Translations under genes and position numbers: made by a program | Assembly (NCBI GenBank): GCA_001939145.1 | Contig: LSRX01000578.1 | Coordinates: forward strand, 1 to 64,000 | DNA length: 64,000 bases | Direction: 5' to 3' | Origin: Symbiodinium microadriaticum | Lineage: Eukaryota; Sar; Dinophyceae; Suessiales; Symbiodiniaceae | Shown: positions 55,301 through 64,000 of the stretch, in pieces | How the letters are laid out: every line of letters begins with the position of its first letter | Position numbering within the stretch: position 1 is the first letter of the stretch | Notes under the pieces: model-generated | Told to the model about the DNA's origin: nothing | Databases searched by the model: none | The model's input: the letters and a program-made list of their open reading frames with translations, nothing else

Positions 55301-56055
55301 GCGAACACTTGCGACGGGCAGGCGAGTCTTCTGCAGACCAGGAGGCATCAGTACACGACTTCGGCGTGAGGCTTCGGAGTGTCCAGGCCGCCGCAGCCGG
55401 CAAAGACGAGCAGGCAGCAGAGATTTGGGCCCAGTTGAGGCACGTCGAGGCAAATTCCGAGTCCCAGAAGTTGCCGGAGACCTTGATTGCAAAGTTGCGC
55501 GAGGTTGTGCCGGACAGCGGTAGCGGAGGAAGCAAAGAGGAAGCCTTTCAAGTGAGGTTGAAACACGTTGAGGCCGCGGCGGTAGAGACGAAAGCGGCAT
55601 CAGAGAAGCTCCAAGTTCAACTGAGGCATGCGGAGGCTTCCTCAGCCCACTTGGAGGATGAAGTCCAGACGCTTCGCGTGAGACTGCGGCACGTGCCGTC
55701 GCGAGAGAACGCAGCTGTCCAGACAGAGCAGTCTAGTGCAGCACACAAGGCTCGCAAAACCGTGCTTTTTGGCACAGAGGAAAAGCAGTCGCTACCTGGA
55801 AGTGTTGTTTCCGAGCAGCCCGAGGAAGAGGACTCGGACGAAGACAAGCCTGCCAAGCGCAGGGATAAATCCCGCATGAAGTCGGTGGATTTCCAAAGGG
55901 CAGGATCAGCCGTGTCCTATGTCCTGGAGTCCGAAGAAGAGCGGTCTGCAAGTGACAGAGATGAGCCGATGACCGGCAGAATGTCTACAATGTCGCAGCA
56001 CACCTGCAAACAGCATGGCTTTCGTTCCGCTATTCATGCCTGCAGCTCTGCGTAG
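46310..56055 (+). CDS. Coiled-coil protein with amplified internal exon-intron units
   Basis: The start is at 46310 (GCCCATGG; MEDEDDALCPETLLKNL). Exon 1 is 46310-46489 (60 codons, then GC donor). Exon 2 is 46673-46752, and exon 3 starts at 46845 (LLQKQEIAELQQSVQD); they join in phase 2 across a GT-AG intron. An exon at 47252-47317 then leads into the 561-bp array (about 47277-54204). Diverged copies of the array exons follow at 54457-54525, 54768-54794 and 54875-54928, then a long exon from 55078. That exon has five or six LRHVEA-type blocks spaced about 21-30 residues apart and an acidic, charged tail. All readable joins are phase 0 or matched. The protein is a long alpha-helical coiled coil, probably structural; its partner and location cannot be told. 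Exons between 46890 and 47252 and the last join are unresolved. Confidence 0.65.
46769..46790. repeat. GT microsatellite inside intron
   Basis: A (GT)n run within the intron 46753-46844 of the coiled-coil gene. Confidence 0.9.
47277..54204 (+). repeat. 561-bp tandem array, about 12.3 copies, of exons and introns
   Basis: The unit repeats every 561 bp with no difference that I noticed until the last copy, which has small changes (CGATGGAGTC, AGCTACGCG) near 54160-54180. Counting from 47807, each unit is: exon 72 nt, intron 86 nt (GT-AG), exon 66 nt, intron 209 nt (GC-AG), exon 39 nt, intron 89 nt (GC-AG), total 561. The exons encode 24, 22 and 13 residues (QLKKQEALQQSD; DEMASAIRDGVQELREKLK; AASQSAEKKAAEE), all phase 0, so each unit adds 59 coiled-coil residues. 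The 209-nt intron is flanked by the direct repeat AGAGGCAG. A single N at 47276 sits exactly at the left edge of the array. Confidence 0.9.
54205..55077 (+). other. Diverged units downstream of the array
   Basis: Exons related to the 72-nt array exon occur at 54457-54525 and 54875-54928; both begin GCTGCCGCTGCTGCC and encode AEASVLREQVKQLE, identical over at least 54 bp. A relative of the 39-nt exon lies at 54768-54794 (DSSQKAADE) and is followed by GC. The introns between them are unlike those of the array, so these copies are older. Confidence 0.7.
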
Positions 56056-56474
56056 AGGTCAAGCTTGCTTTGCAAGCATTGGAGATTTCTGCGCCTTAGA
56101 ACAGCTGAAGTCATGTGAGCTCATGTGGAATCGCTTCATTGCGTTTCAGCAACTGGTGGCTCAATGCTGTCAGCTTGCATCTCTGCTGTCGGTAGATCGG
56201 AGGAGCTTGAGTTCGGTGAAAGGCTCCTCGCCCTAGACTCCCGTCGCCTGCCGAGTCGAAGGGCACCTCTCACCTCAGACTCACCTCTCTCCTGCTCTCA
56301 GCGAGTCCTCTTAGCCTCTGAGTATGTGCTGCCATGCGAGCCCTGCATTCAGGCAAGTTTCTGCGGTGTCTGAGTACTATGACACTTACAACGAGACCTC
56401 GCAGCCTTGCAAAAGGAGAAGTCCCGGGCCCAAGTCTAAACAACGTAGGGTAGGCGGTAGGACCGGTAGGATGC

Positions 56475-57026
56475 AGTCTCCGCAGCAGCTTCGAGGAGGA
56501 GTCGTGGTCGCTCCACCTTGGAGACCTACGACGAAGAGGACCTCTGGGATCCGGAGCACGTCGCCGGGGGCCCAGCTGCACCCAAAGCACCAAAGCCCGT
56601 GAGAGTTTGGCATCTTCTAAGCTTTTCTGGAGCACAGCCAAGGCCCGGATCACCCGGAAGCTCTTCCTGAAGCATGACAAGGACGGGACGGGCCGCATCG
56701 AGTGGTCCTCTGGCGAGGCCATCAAGTTCCTGGAGGAGTTCTTCTGGTTACACAAGCAGCCGCCTCCGAAGATCCCGAAGCCCGCCTTTCACAGCCTCTA
56801 CACGCAGGTAAAGATGGACAGCAAGCCCTCAGGCTTCACGGATGAAGACATCGACGCTACGGGGCTCAACGTGGAGGAGATGACAGCCTTCGCATCCAAG
56901 GTCCACCAATTCGTGTACAAACAGTCCCTCGGCAGTCATCTTGCACGGAGAGTGGGCCGACGCCTTGTCGGGGTTCGATGGGCCTCACTGGAGCCTTGCA
57001 ATACCCAAGGCTGGGCAAAGAGATGA
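56475..57026 (+). CDS. EF-hand-like exons, same or next gene
   Basis: A piece ending at 56598 before GTGAGAG encodes TYDEEDLWDPEHVAGG and APKAPKP. The next exon, starting at 56622 after AAG, encodes a region with FLKHDKDGTGRIEW, an EF-hand-like loop whose twelfth position is Ser rather than Glu, and a second acidic loop, DEDIDATGLNVEE. EF-hands bind calcium, but the first loop departs from the consensus, so binding is uncertain. The frame stays open to 57026. It could be the C-terminal part of the coiled-coil gene or a separate gene; no join was proved. Confidence 0.5.
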   Translation, partial: SLRSSFEEESWSLHLGDLRRRGPLGSGARRRGPSCTQSTKARESLASSKLFWSTAKARITRKLFLKHDKDGTGRIEWSSGEAIKFLEEFFWLHKQPPPKIPKPAFHSLYTQVKMDSKPSGFTDEDIDATGLNVEEMTAFASKVHQFVYKQSLGSHLARRVGRRLVGVRWASLEPCNTQGWAKR

Positions 57027-57208
57027 GGGCACAGCGCAAGAGCTTCGCCATCAGCACGGGCGACACAGAAGTGTTAAAGCAGCTCTCGAAGCAGGCCCCT
57101 TCGGAATCGTGGGCGCAGAAGTGGGCAAACTCTGGTGCTGCAAGCTTTTTGACCAGGAGGCCGCCCATGATTCCAGCCGGCGCCAAACGCATCGCCGAGC
57201 CACACTAG
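56978..57208 (+). CDS. Possible terminal exon, unknown
   Basis: The open frame contains STGDTEVLKQLSKQAPSESW and ends IPAGAKRIAEPH before a TAG. It overlaps the end of the EF-hand frame in another phase, so if real it is a spliced last exon. No family recognised. Confidence 0.3.
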   Translation: MGLTGALQYPRLGKEMRAQRKSFAISTGDTEVLKQLSKQAPSESWAQKWANSGAASFLTRRPPMIPAGAKRIAEPH

Positions 57209-58210
57209 GTGGGGTCAAGTTGCAGGAGCCTGTTGCGGGGAGTATCAGAAGCCGCCCGTCCGTACTGGAGAGTGCATGGCGAAGTCTTTTGCAAGGACCT
57301 GGCCACGGCTGATGCCGAGGCGGAGGCCGGTTTCGCCCAAGCGGGTAGCTCCGGGCAGAGTCATTCGTGCGGTTTTCTTTTCTTCCTTTTGCAGGAAGAG
57401 GCGGCGGCTTCCAAGCAGCGCCTGACCCAGCGCCGGGCGACTCTTGGCGGAGCTCGGCTGCAGGACACGTGAGCAGTGCTTAGCGCCTGCACGCGTGCAC
57501 GCAACGGGCTCGGCTGTTTGTGCCCCTGCAAAAGAGCCAAGGAGCCAAGGAAGGGTTCAAGCAACAACAAAAAGATCTGCAACAAATAAAACACATCAGC
57601 AACGAACATATGTTTCTGCACAAAGAGCCAGCGTCTCCTAGTTTAACAAGAGCGGCTGTTGGTGCAGCAGCAGCAGCAGGTGCAGCTACAGGGGCCCATA
57701 CTTCGAGAGAAGAGCTCAAGCCAAACATCACCTCCAGATGGCAGGGGACCCTCGTAGCAAAGACGACGGCAAAGCTGTTGTGCCGGATTGGGGCGGTCTA
57801 AACTCTTGATGTCATTGAAGGCCGGGGTTGGCTTCAAAGCTTTCGATGTTCCGAGCGTAGCACTGCAATTTCGTGTTGATTCGGGTTGCCTTGGGGTCAA
57901 GGTCGCAGGACATGCATGCATGCAAGCGGTGCTCGCTTGTCGTTCTTCCACGCCGTACCTGCCCTGTGGCGGCCGGGTGCTTCCAATGCGTCATACCTTC
58001 GGAAGTCAAGCACCTTGATCCTTGTAGGACGCGGCGGCCCTCGGTGGCACTGAAGATGGTGAGGCCTGCGTTGATTCTGTTGAGTGAGTGCAAAGTTTGA
58101 AGCATCGTCGAGAGCGAAAGTTGATAGGAAGCGTCAGAGGAGAACAGAACCTTGCGTGCACTCACGGTTGGAGAACTGCAAACCGTAGAAGATCGGCAGA
58201 GGCATCGGGT
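57209..58210. other. Intergenic, no gene seen
   Basis: Short ORFs only, including CAG/GCA-rich simple sequence near 57660-57690. It precedes the intronless gene at 58211. Confidence 0.5.
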
Positions 58211-59023
58211 ATGAGTGGACTGTTCGGTGAGCTCTCCACACCTGAGGCTCTTGTTGAACCGGGCAGGTTTGTCCCGGAACCTGGTCCCTCCTTGGAGGAC
58301 CAGGAGAATGCTATGCCCAAGCGCGACAAGATCGTCCAGATCTGTCAATCCGATGAAATGTTCACCTGGATCCATGCGCTCGCCACCATCCTCGTCATCA
58401 GCGAAAAGGCCATCAGCGGCGGGCTAAAAGTGTCAGAGCAGCTGAGGATGTGGCAAGACAGAATGCGCATCCTCAAGAAGCCTTCCTGGATCTTCGCCCC
58501 GCTGAACTTGGTGCAGACCGAGCAGGGCACGACTTGGGCAGAAGCAATGACTGCTAGTCCTGTCATGGGCACGGACGGCCTGCTGACAATAGTTCTGGGA
58601 GAGGGAGCCAACTACCGCATCCTGCCCCAGATCACGGGCTTCTTCGGCATCATCAGCTCTCTGTTCAAGCGTCTTTGGGACCAGGCCGAGATGCACGCCA
58701 CTCTCGAAACCGACGACAACTTTGAAATCGTGGCGTCCACTATTAAGGCCATTTATGACCAAACATGCAGGTCGTGTGGACTTATTAACAGGCTCATCAT
58801 CTACATGCCGGCTGAGGGGAAGCAGGTCCGCAAGATGCGCATTGATCACAGGGTGGGCGACACGCCGGCCAAGCAGAAGCTGCTGCGCCCTGACAAAAGG
58901 CATTCAGAAGCCCTTGGCCCGGTACAAAAGGACGAGGCGGCTCGCTCCCGTCCGCAGTGGGATGATCGCTCATGGTGGCAATCATCCGATTGGACCTCCT
59001 CGTCGAGCTCCTGGCAATGGTAG
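58211..59023 (+). CDS. Intronless protein of unknown function, Trp/Ser-rich tail
   Basis: A 270-residue ORF from the methionine at 58211 (MSGLFGELSTPEAL). The frame is open upstream to 58088, without an ATG. It has well-mixed amino acids, predicted helices (TWIHALATILVISEKAI, SEQLRMWQDRMRIL), a strand-like centre (TDGLLTIVLGEG, LPQITGFFGIISSLFKRLW) and a C-terminal tail in which Trp and Ser dominate (SWWQSSDWTSSSSSWQW). There is no signal peptide and no motif I recognise. An intact ORF of this length without introns, among genes with many introns, suggests a retrocopy or a recently acquired gene. Confidence 0.65.
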   Translation: MSGLFGELSTPEALVEPGRFVPEPGPSLEDQENAMPKRDKIVQICQSDEMFTWIHALATILVISEKAISGGLKVSEQLRMWQDRMRILKKPSWIFAPLNLVQTEQGTTWAEAMTASPVMGTDGLLTIVLGEGANYRILPQITGFFGIISSLFKRLWDQAEMHATLETDDNFEIVASTIKAIYDQTCRSCGLINRLIIYMPAEGKQVRKMRIDHRVGDTPAKQKLLRPDKRHSEALGPVQKDEAARSRPQWDDRSWWQSSDWTSSSSSWQW

Positions 59024-62000
59024 AATAATGCAGTCAGCCAGGGGCCTCGGGCTGAGAAAGCGGGGCCTCGGGCCAAGCCAAGTCAAGACAAGTCCTGTCT
59101 AGGCGGTTTTTCTTTGTCAGTTGCACCGGTGGCTCGGCCAACCTTTCTAGCCACTCTGTGCCTGCTCTTCCGGAGGTGCGCGCACTAGCCCGCCAGTGCT
59201 AAAAACTCGCTCTGCTGCAGCCATGTCGCAGTTAATTACGCAGGTACTTTCTGAGAGGCCCCGTTTCGATGTACATACACTGAGCGGCCGCAGCTATTAC
59301 CTAACTGTAGGCCATGCTGTCTTGAGTAGAAGGTCAGTGGTTTCACGAGAGAGTGCTAAGGCGGTAATTGCCCGCCAAGTGCTGAGGCCGCTCGCACCGC
59401 GTCCAATTGCAATTGCTAGAGTTTGTAGTCTGTCAGTATACCAGAAATAGAAAAGCGTTTCAAAACGGCTCATGTACTTATGCAAGCAAGGAAGGCTGGC
59501 ACGTGTTCGCCTCGGGTCGATTGGAAGCTTGCTTTTGCTGTGAGGATTGCATGAGGCCCCTTTTCCGGGCATGGTTGACAAAGGGGCCGGAAAATCAGCA
59601 GTTTGTAGCTTGGAAATCTTTCGCTAAGTGCAAGGTCATAGAGCTTGTGTTAGTGAGGCTTCCGACTCATGTTTTGCTGGCATGTGCCGGTTGTCGCTGT
59701 CTACACAGCAGGTGCCCTTCCAGCGATTGGCACAGCGCCGCGCCACACGCGTCGGGGTGAACTTGCAGGACAGTTGTGCTGGAGTTCGTGAGACGTGAGC
59801 GCATGGTAGCAAAGTATGGAAGTACTATATGACTATGACTATATCATGTTGCATCACATTAAATATTCTATTATAATCCACTATAGGTTACTATAGTATA
59901 TTGTACTAGATACAGTGTAGATTCCTTCACACTGCCTGCGAGGAGATGATGGCAGCGGAAGACGGCGGCCAAGGCGGGAGATGAAGGATGGGACTTTCGG
60001 AGCGCCGGGGCCAAAGGCCAGTCGCTAGCTATCAGCGCTACACGTCACACAAGGAGCAACAATCAGAGCCGAGTGATCCTGCTGTTCAGGAAGTGATCGT
60101 GAATGATCGTGAAGTTCGGAAGCCTGATGCCGAGCCAACTTTTGGGGAGACTTGGGCCTGAGTACGCAATGTCGTGATGTGAATCATGACGCGGAGTCCT
60201 AATGACGTAAGGTCATGTAAGGTCTATAGAACGGGCGCTCTGAGCTTTCCCCCAGTAGTTTGACGCCCAGGGGCGTCTGTCCAGTTGCTAAGCAACTTTG
60301 TTAATGCCCTTCAGAGCAGCCGGCAACGGCCGAATGTCAGACGACAGCTTGGGTTTGTTTGCCAGCGCTCTTCTCATCTTGAGGCCACGGATCAGCAAAG
60401 ATGATGCGGCCAAAGAAGGGCCTGCATTCTCGACGAAGGTTCAAGCATCAGAGCCAGATTGAATCGACGATCAATTCACTTGAAGCCATCGTGCAGAATG
60501 TGGCCATTTCTTGGCTCGCCGAGCGCCCCAAATTGAGCATGGCTCCTCACTGGTTCTGCCAGGGAGGGCTGATGTTCCCTCCTCGGCTGAGGGAGCTCCA
60601 GACGTAAACGCAAACGTTGAAGCTGCAGCTGAATCAGCTGCAGCCACGATTCCCTGCGTCAGTGCAGACTTACAAAATGCGTGATCTGGCATCCAACGCC
60701 GATTGCCACAGATTGATCTGCCACCGCTGGCCGCTGCCGAATACTCTTAGTGCCAGGCTCCACCTGGCCGTGCCAAGACCCTGAGACGCGGTGGCCCAGC
60801 ACGATTTCCAGGTTTGGGTTTCTGAGCGTGACGCGTCGCCGTTGCATGCCGTCGCAATATGCAGCCCTTTTGCTCCTGGACATGGAGTGCACGCACATGT
60901 CATGCATAGGCGCGATAAGCATTCGGGGCGAACGCCGGGTGTCTAAGTGGGTGTCTAAAGCACTGTTCAGAGCTCCTTCGAGTTGGGCATGGAAGGGCAT
61001 CATACGTGTTGCTGATCACATGAGCGCTCGAAAGCACAGTTGAGGAGAGCAGGTCAAGCGGTTCTGTGGACCCAAGCACGCTTGCAAAGTGAGAAGATCT
61101 GCTGCTGTGCTTCAGCGTAAGATGGCGCCGCCCGGCACGGTGGCCAAGTCGTCTGCAATCCACACAGAACCAGAGGATCCTGCGCCCTCCCTGCTCTCCT
61201 CAGTTGAGGTGCTGCGCATCCGAATCTCACCGTGGGCGGTCTGCTGGCCGCAGGAGGCCTGTGTTCATCAGCGCTCGCAGGGCCAATCTTTGCTTTCACG
61301 GCCGTGACGTGAATGCTATTGTCCTCATTCTGCAGCCCGCTTGACCGCTTGAAAATGGAGGCTGATCACCTACGTCGAAATTACAGCAAGTCTGGTGGCT
61401 TTTTCTATCCGAGCCTTGCATGCCAATTGCAAGCAAGATAGTGGAGTGTAGCGTTCGGCCCGACGTTACGGCTGCTAAAGTAGAACAGCTGCGATGAGAC
61501 ACATTACTCGGGTCATCGCAGTTTTCTATTGCGATTTGCTTGCCTGGCGGAATGATGCCATGGTTACTCGACTGTCTTGGGCGCTCAGTGACGACCTGAG
61601 ATGCCTGGGGCATGTGAAGTTGCACCCACAGCACCTTACCATGAGGCCTGCTCCTCGCCTTGGCGAAGGAGGAGGCTCTTATGGTACTGCGTGCCTTTAC
61701 ATAGAGCACACACATTCACTTCACGCAGGCTTCCCCATCCGCTGATTCACAGATCAGTGGTGCCGGCTGCCCGCCCGAGTCCCAGGCTGATCCATCGCGC
61801 TGCTTTTTCAGGCGCATCGTGGTGATTGTGCTGCATGTGGTGTCCTTGCGAGGTACTTCCACCAGACCGCGTGTGCAGCCGAGCCGTTCAAGACCTTCCT
61901 GCAGGTAGGTTGTTCTGGTAGCCAGGCAGTCTCAGTGGAGTGGCTTTTCACTAAGAAAATCGAATCTGTGTTGGTAGCAGGATGTTACAGGCTAGTTGGA

Positions 62001-63089
62001 GTCAGAGCCGTGCAGACTGCAGGCCATGCTTGCGACATGCTAGGTAGGGGGGAAGGCTAGGTGGAATTCAGAATTCTCAGGCTTGGCAAATGCTTGAAAG
62101 CTTGACCAGGAGTGGCAGGAGAAGGCGACGGAGCCGAGCTCCGTGTCTGTATCCGATCTCCAAAGACACCTGCTTCACATGATTGATGCTGCGCATGCAG
62201 ACAAACGAAGCTGTGGACATGAGCCAGTCTGATACCAGCTCAGTTGTGCGCTCAGACGATACATGTTTTGTTGAACAGACCCGGTGCTGGCTTTGCGACA
62301 ACCGCCAGCCGTGCTCTTATGTCTCTGTCAAAGATCTCTTGACAAACATGTCTGGCAAAGATATTCGTGTTTGCTTGCCACGTCAAGGCTTGTGACCCGG
62401 GCGCGCAGCGTACTACAGGAGCACCTGCCTGCGTTTCTTGTGCTCTAAGGCAAACTCCGTTCCTAGACAGTGTTCTCTCCAGATGTGAACCGCAGAATCG
62501 GGACCTTGGGACCCCAACCCCGATGAGCAGACTGCATTCATTGCGAGGACCTTCTCTACATCCAGCGCCCTGAGCTTCCCCAGGTTGGCCAGGACCGATG
62601 GAAGCAACGAAAGCCTGTCCGGGAATCCTTCGAACCGATGAATGAACAAATACTAAGGTGGGAAACTTGCGAGCGGCCTGTGCGGTATTGTGTTCGATAC
62701 TTCCAGCAGGAGGGGAGCTTGCACCCAGAATGGAAGGAGCCCGGGACCGAGGTTTGCCCAACTTAAATCGATGTTTGTTTTTTCGGAGATGCTACACTTA
62801 GGACCTGCGTCGCAGCATGGATTCTGGCTCTCTTTGCATCGACGCGAAGTCAGGCGACATTTACTTGGGTGCCATGTGATGAGATGCTCCAGCCTGCAGG
62901 CCGTACAGCCTTGGTCCTTCTACGAGATCGGCCCGGGGCTTCTGTTGCTTTCTGGAAGCGCTTCTGGTGCTTCCTTGGTTCGTGCCGGTCTGTCGCTCCG
63001 CAAGGGTTGTCACTGATCATGGGCTGTGCCTTCGAAGAGGCCGGGAGAATGCACTTGCAAGCTTGTGATTGAGATCTAACCTTCACTAG
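59024..63089. other. Gene-poor region
   Basis: No supported gene. An AT-rich patch at 59815-59930 contains repeated CTATA/TATAG words. Small + strand ORFs (60401-60607, 62183-62395) have plausible composition, the second with a CWLCDNRQPC cysteine cluster, but nothing else supports them. Confidence 0.45.
59815..59930. repeat. AT-rich simple-sequence patch
   Basis: Repeats of ACTATA, TATAG and ATTAT in an otherwise balanced region. Stem-loops are possible; no known regulatory element is recognised. Confidence 0.6.
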
Positions 63090-63149
63090 CTTGAGGCGAC
63101 CTTCTTCGAACTCTATGGCATCACCCCTTCCCAGGCCAAGTCGTGGCGG
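63090..63149 (+). CDS. Possible exon, unknown product
   Basis: After an AG at 63088-63089 the frame encodes LEATFFELYGITPSQAKSWR, which has the look of a real helical exon. It may belong to the methyltransferase gene downstream or to an independent gene. The 3' end is a guess. Confidence 0.35.
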
Positions 63150-63363
63150 TTGCGTCTCAAGGTTCCTCCCTCCTCCGCTCCAGGTGGCATACAACTTTTA
63201 CGTCCTGGGACTTCCGTACCACCGTCCTAACCCAGTCTTACACATCCAGGCTGTGGCTGCGCAGCGCCCATGCAAAGCTCCACGATTCTCTTTTTTGATG
63301 AGAGGAAGCCGAGTTGGGGACTGCTGAAAGGCTGCGCAAACCTGAGGACCGGGCAAAGTCCGG

Positions 63364-63650
63364 GTTTTTCAATATCTCAACTCGGCTTTTGCCGAGGATG
63401 CCCCGCTGGTCATCGACATAGGCTCGCAGCCGGGAAGGAGGGACTCTGTGCCTGTGGGGCCTGTGGGACCGGAGAGATTCGGGGAGGCATGGGCTTGGGA
63501 GCTGATTCGCAAGCAGCTGAGATGCTTTTTCTGTTGGCCCTCCAAGGCCTGGCTGTGTGAGCCCAGGCGCTACTTCCTGTCCCAGGGCTTTCGTGTTGTT
63601 GCCGTGGAAGCGAACAGACGCGCCATCGAGGCAGGACGCGCTCAAGGCAG
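63364..63650 (+). CDS. FkbM-like SAM-dependent methyltransferase, two exons
   Basis: Exon about 63364-63428 encodes FAEDAPLVIDIGS, the first strand and SAM-binding loop. Exon 63567-63650 encodes YFLSQGFRVVAVEANRRA, the second strand with the acidic residue that usually holds the SAM ribose. A 138-nt intron between them starts GC and ends AG, and the phase-2 join gives DIGSQRYFLSQGF. The pattern V-D-I-G...V-V-A-V-E-A-N is typical of FkbM-type O-methyltransferases, abundant in dinoflagellates. Upstream exons and the catalytic half (beyond 63650 or outside the window) are not seen. Confidence 0.55.
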
Positions 63651-64000
63651 GTGTGGTAACAGCAGGACATGCCAGTTTCTTACGAGAAGGTGGCCATGAC
63701 AATTGACTGGGTGAAGCAGTTGCCCCAGAGCCTGCTAGGGACAGGCCTGCGTTCACGCACAGGTATGCAAGTCGCTTGTCGCGGCTGAGGCCTTTGGTCC
63801 TGGAGGGGCAGCTCGTTTTTCTTCATGCTGAGCGGTCCTCGGAAGATCCTGCGTCGAGTGTGTATGCTAAAGGGGGAGCATGAAGTTTTCCTGCAATGAA
63901 GGGCTTGGGAGCTGATGCTCATGATGCTAGCCTGCCCGATTGCCATATCATGCAATAAATGGCTGAGCTGGCCCGCTGGAATGTACTGGAATGAAAGATC
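63651..64000. other. Window end, no further exon recognised
   Basis: A GT donor at 63651 should lead into more exons of the FkbM-like gene, but none is evident before the window ends. Confidence 0.4.

Overview
The window reads as nuclear DNA of a dinoflagellate, most likely a symbiodiniacean. Every confidently read gene lies on the + strand, coding density is low, exons are often tiny (down to 27-28 nt), and many introns use GC or GA donors with AG acceptors. A chlorophyll a/c-type light-harvesting gene and decayed retroelements fit the same picture. No prokaryotic operon, tRNA, rRNA or CRISPR array was seen. All exon joins below are my own, made from reading phase and splice dinucleotides; no transcript or database was available.

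Layout. 1-4970: a broken Ty1/copia-type retrotransposon. 4971 to about 6200 and 14838-16081: non-coding DNA that shares with the copia element an extreme, strand-specific excess of the word ATTG (54 copies in 1260 bp by hand count, against about 5 expected). Between these halves sits an intact-looking retroelement of about 8.6 kb (about 6200-14830) with almost no ATTG excess. It carries a tyrosine recombinase ORF, a Gag-like zinc-knuckle ORF and a 1366-residue polyprotein. The polyprotein joins a cytosine-methyltransferase-like domain, a 2-oxoglutarate/Fe(II) oxygenase-like domain, a reverse transcriptase and an RNase H. I consider this element and the ATTG-rich DNA around it the most unusual parts of the left third. 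A 371-base assembly gap follows (16082-16452).

16.5-46.3 kb is gene-sparse host DNA. It holds a membrane RING protein (19.7-20.8 kb), the light-harvesting protein (21.5-22.5 kb), a GT1-type glycosyltransferase (27.4-28.9 kb), one exon of a PH-like-domain gene (30.2 kb), a multi-exon predicted secreted protein (32.7-35.7 kb), a Trm9/ALKBH8-type tRNA methyltransferase domain (36.1-37.3 kb), an alpha/beta hydrolase (about 40.2-40.6 kb) and further PH-like exons (43.2-43.6 kb).

46.3 to about 57 kb is a coiled-coil gene with a tandem array of a 561-bp genomic unit, just over 12 copies. Each unit contains three phase-0 exons (72, 66 and 39 nt) and three introns (86, 209 and 89 nt), which sum exactly to 561. 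The apparent 2292-residue ORF across the array is an artefact of reading through introns. Diverged copies of the unit, a long coiled-coil exon and EF-hand-like exons follow. At 58.2-59.0 kb is an intronless 270-residue protein of unknown function, and the window ends with two exons of an FkbM-like methyltransferase (63.4-63.65 kb).
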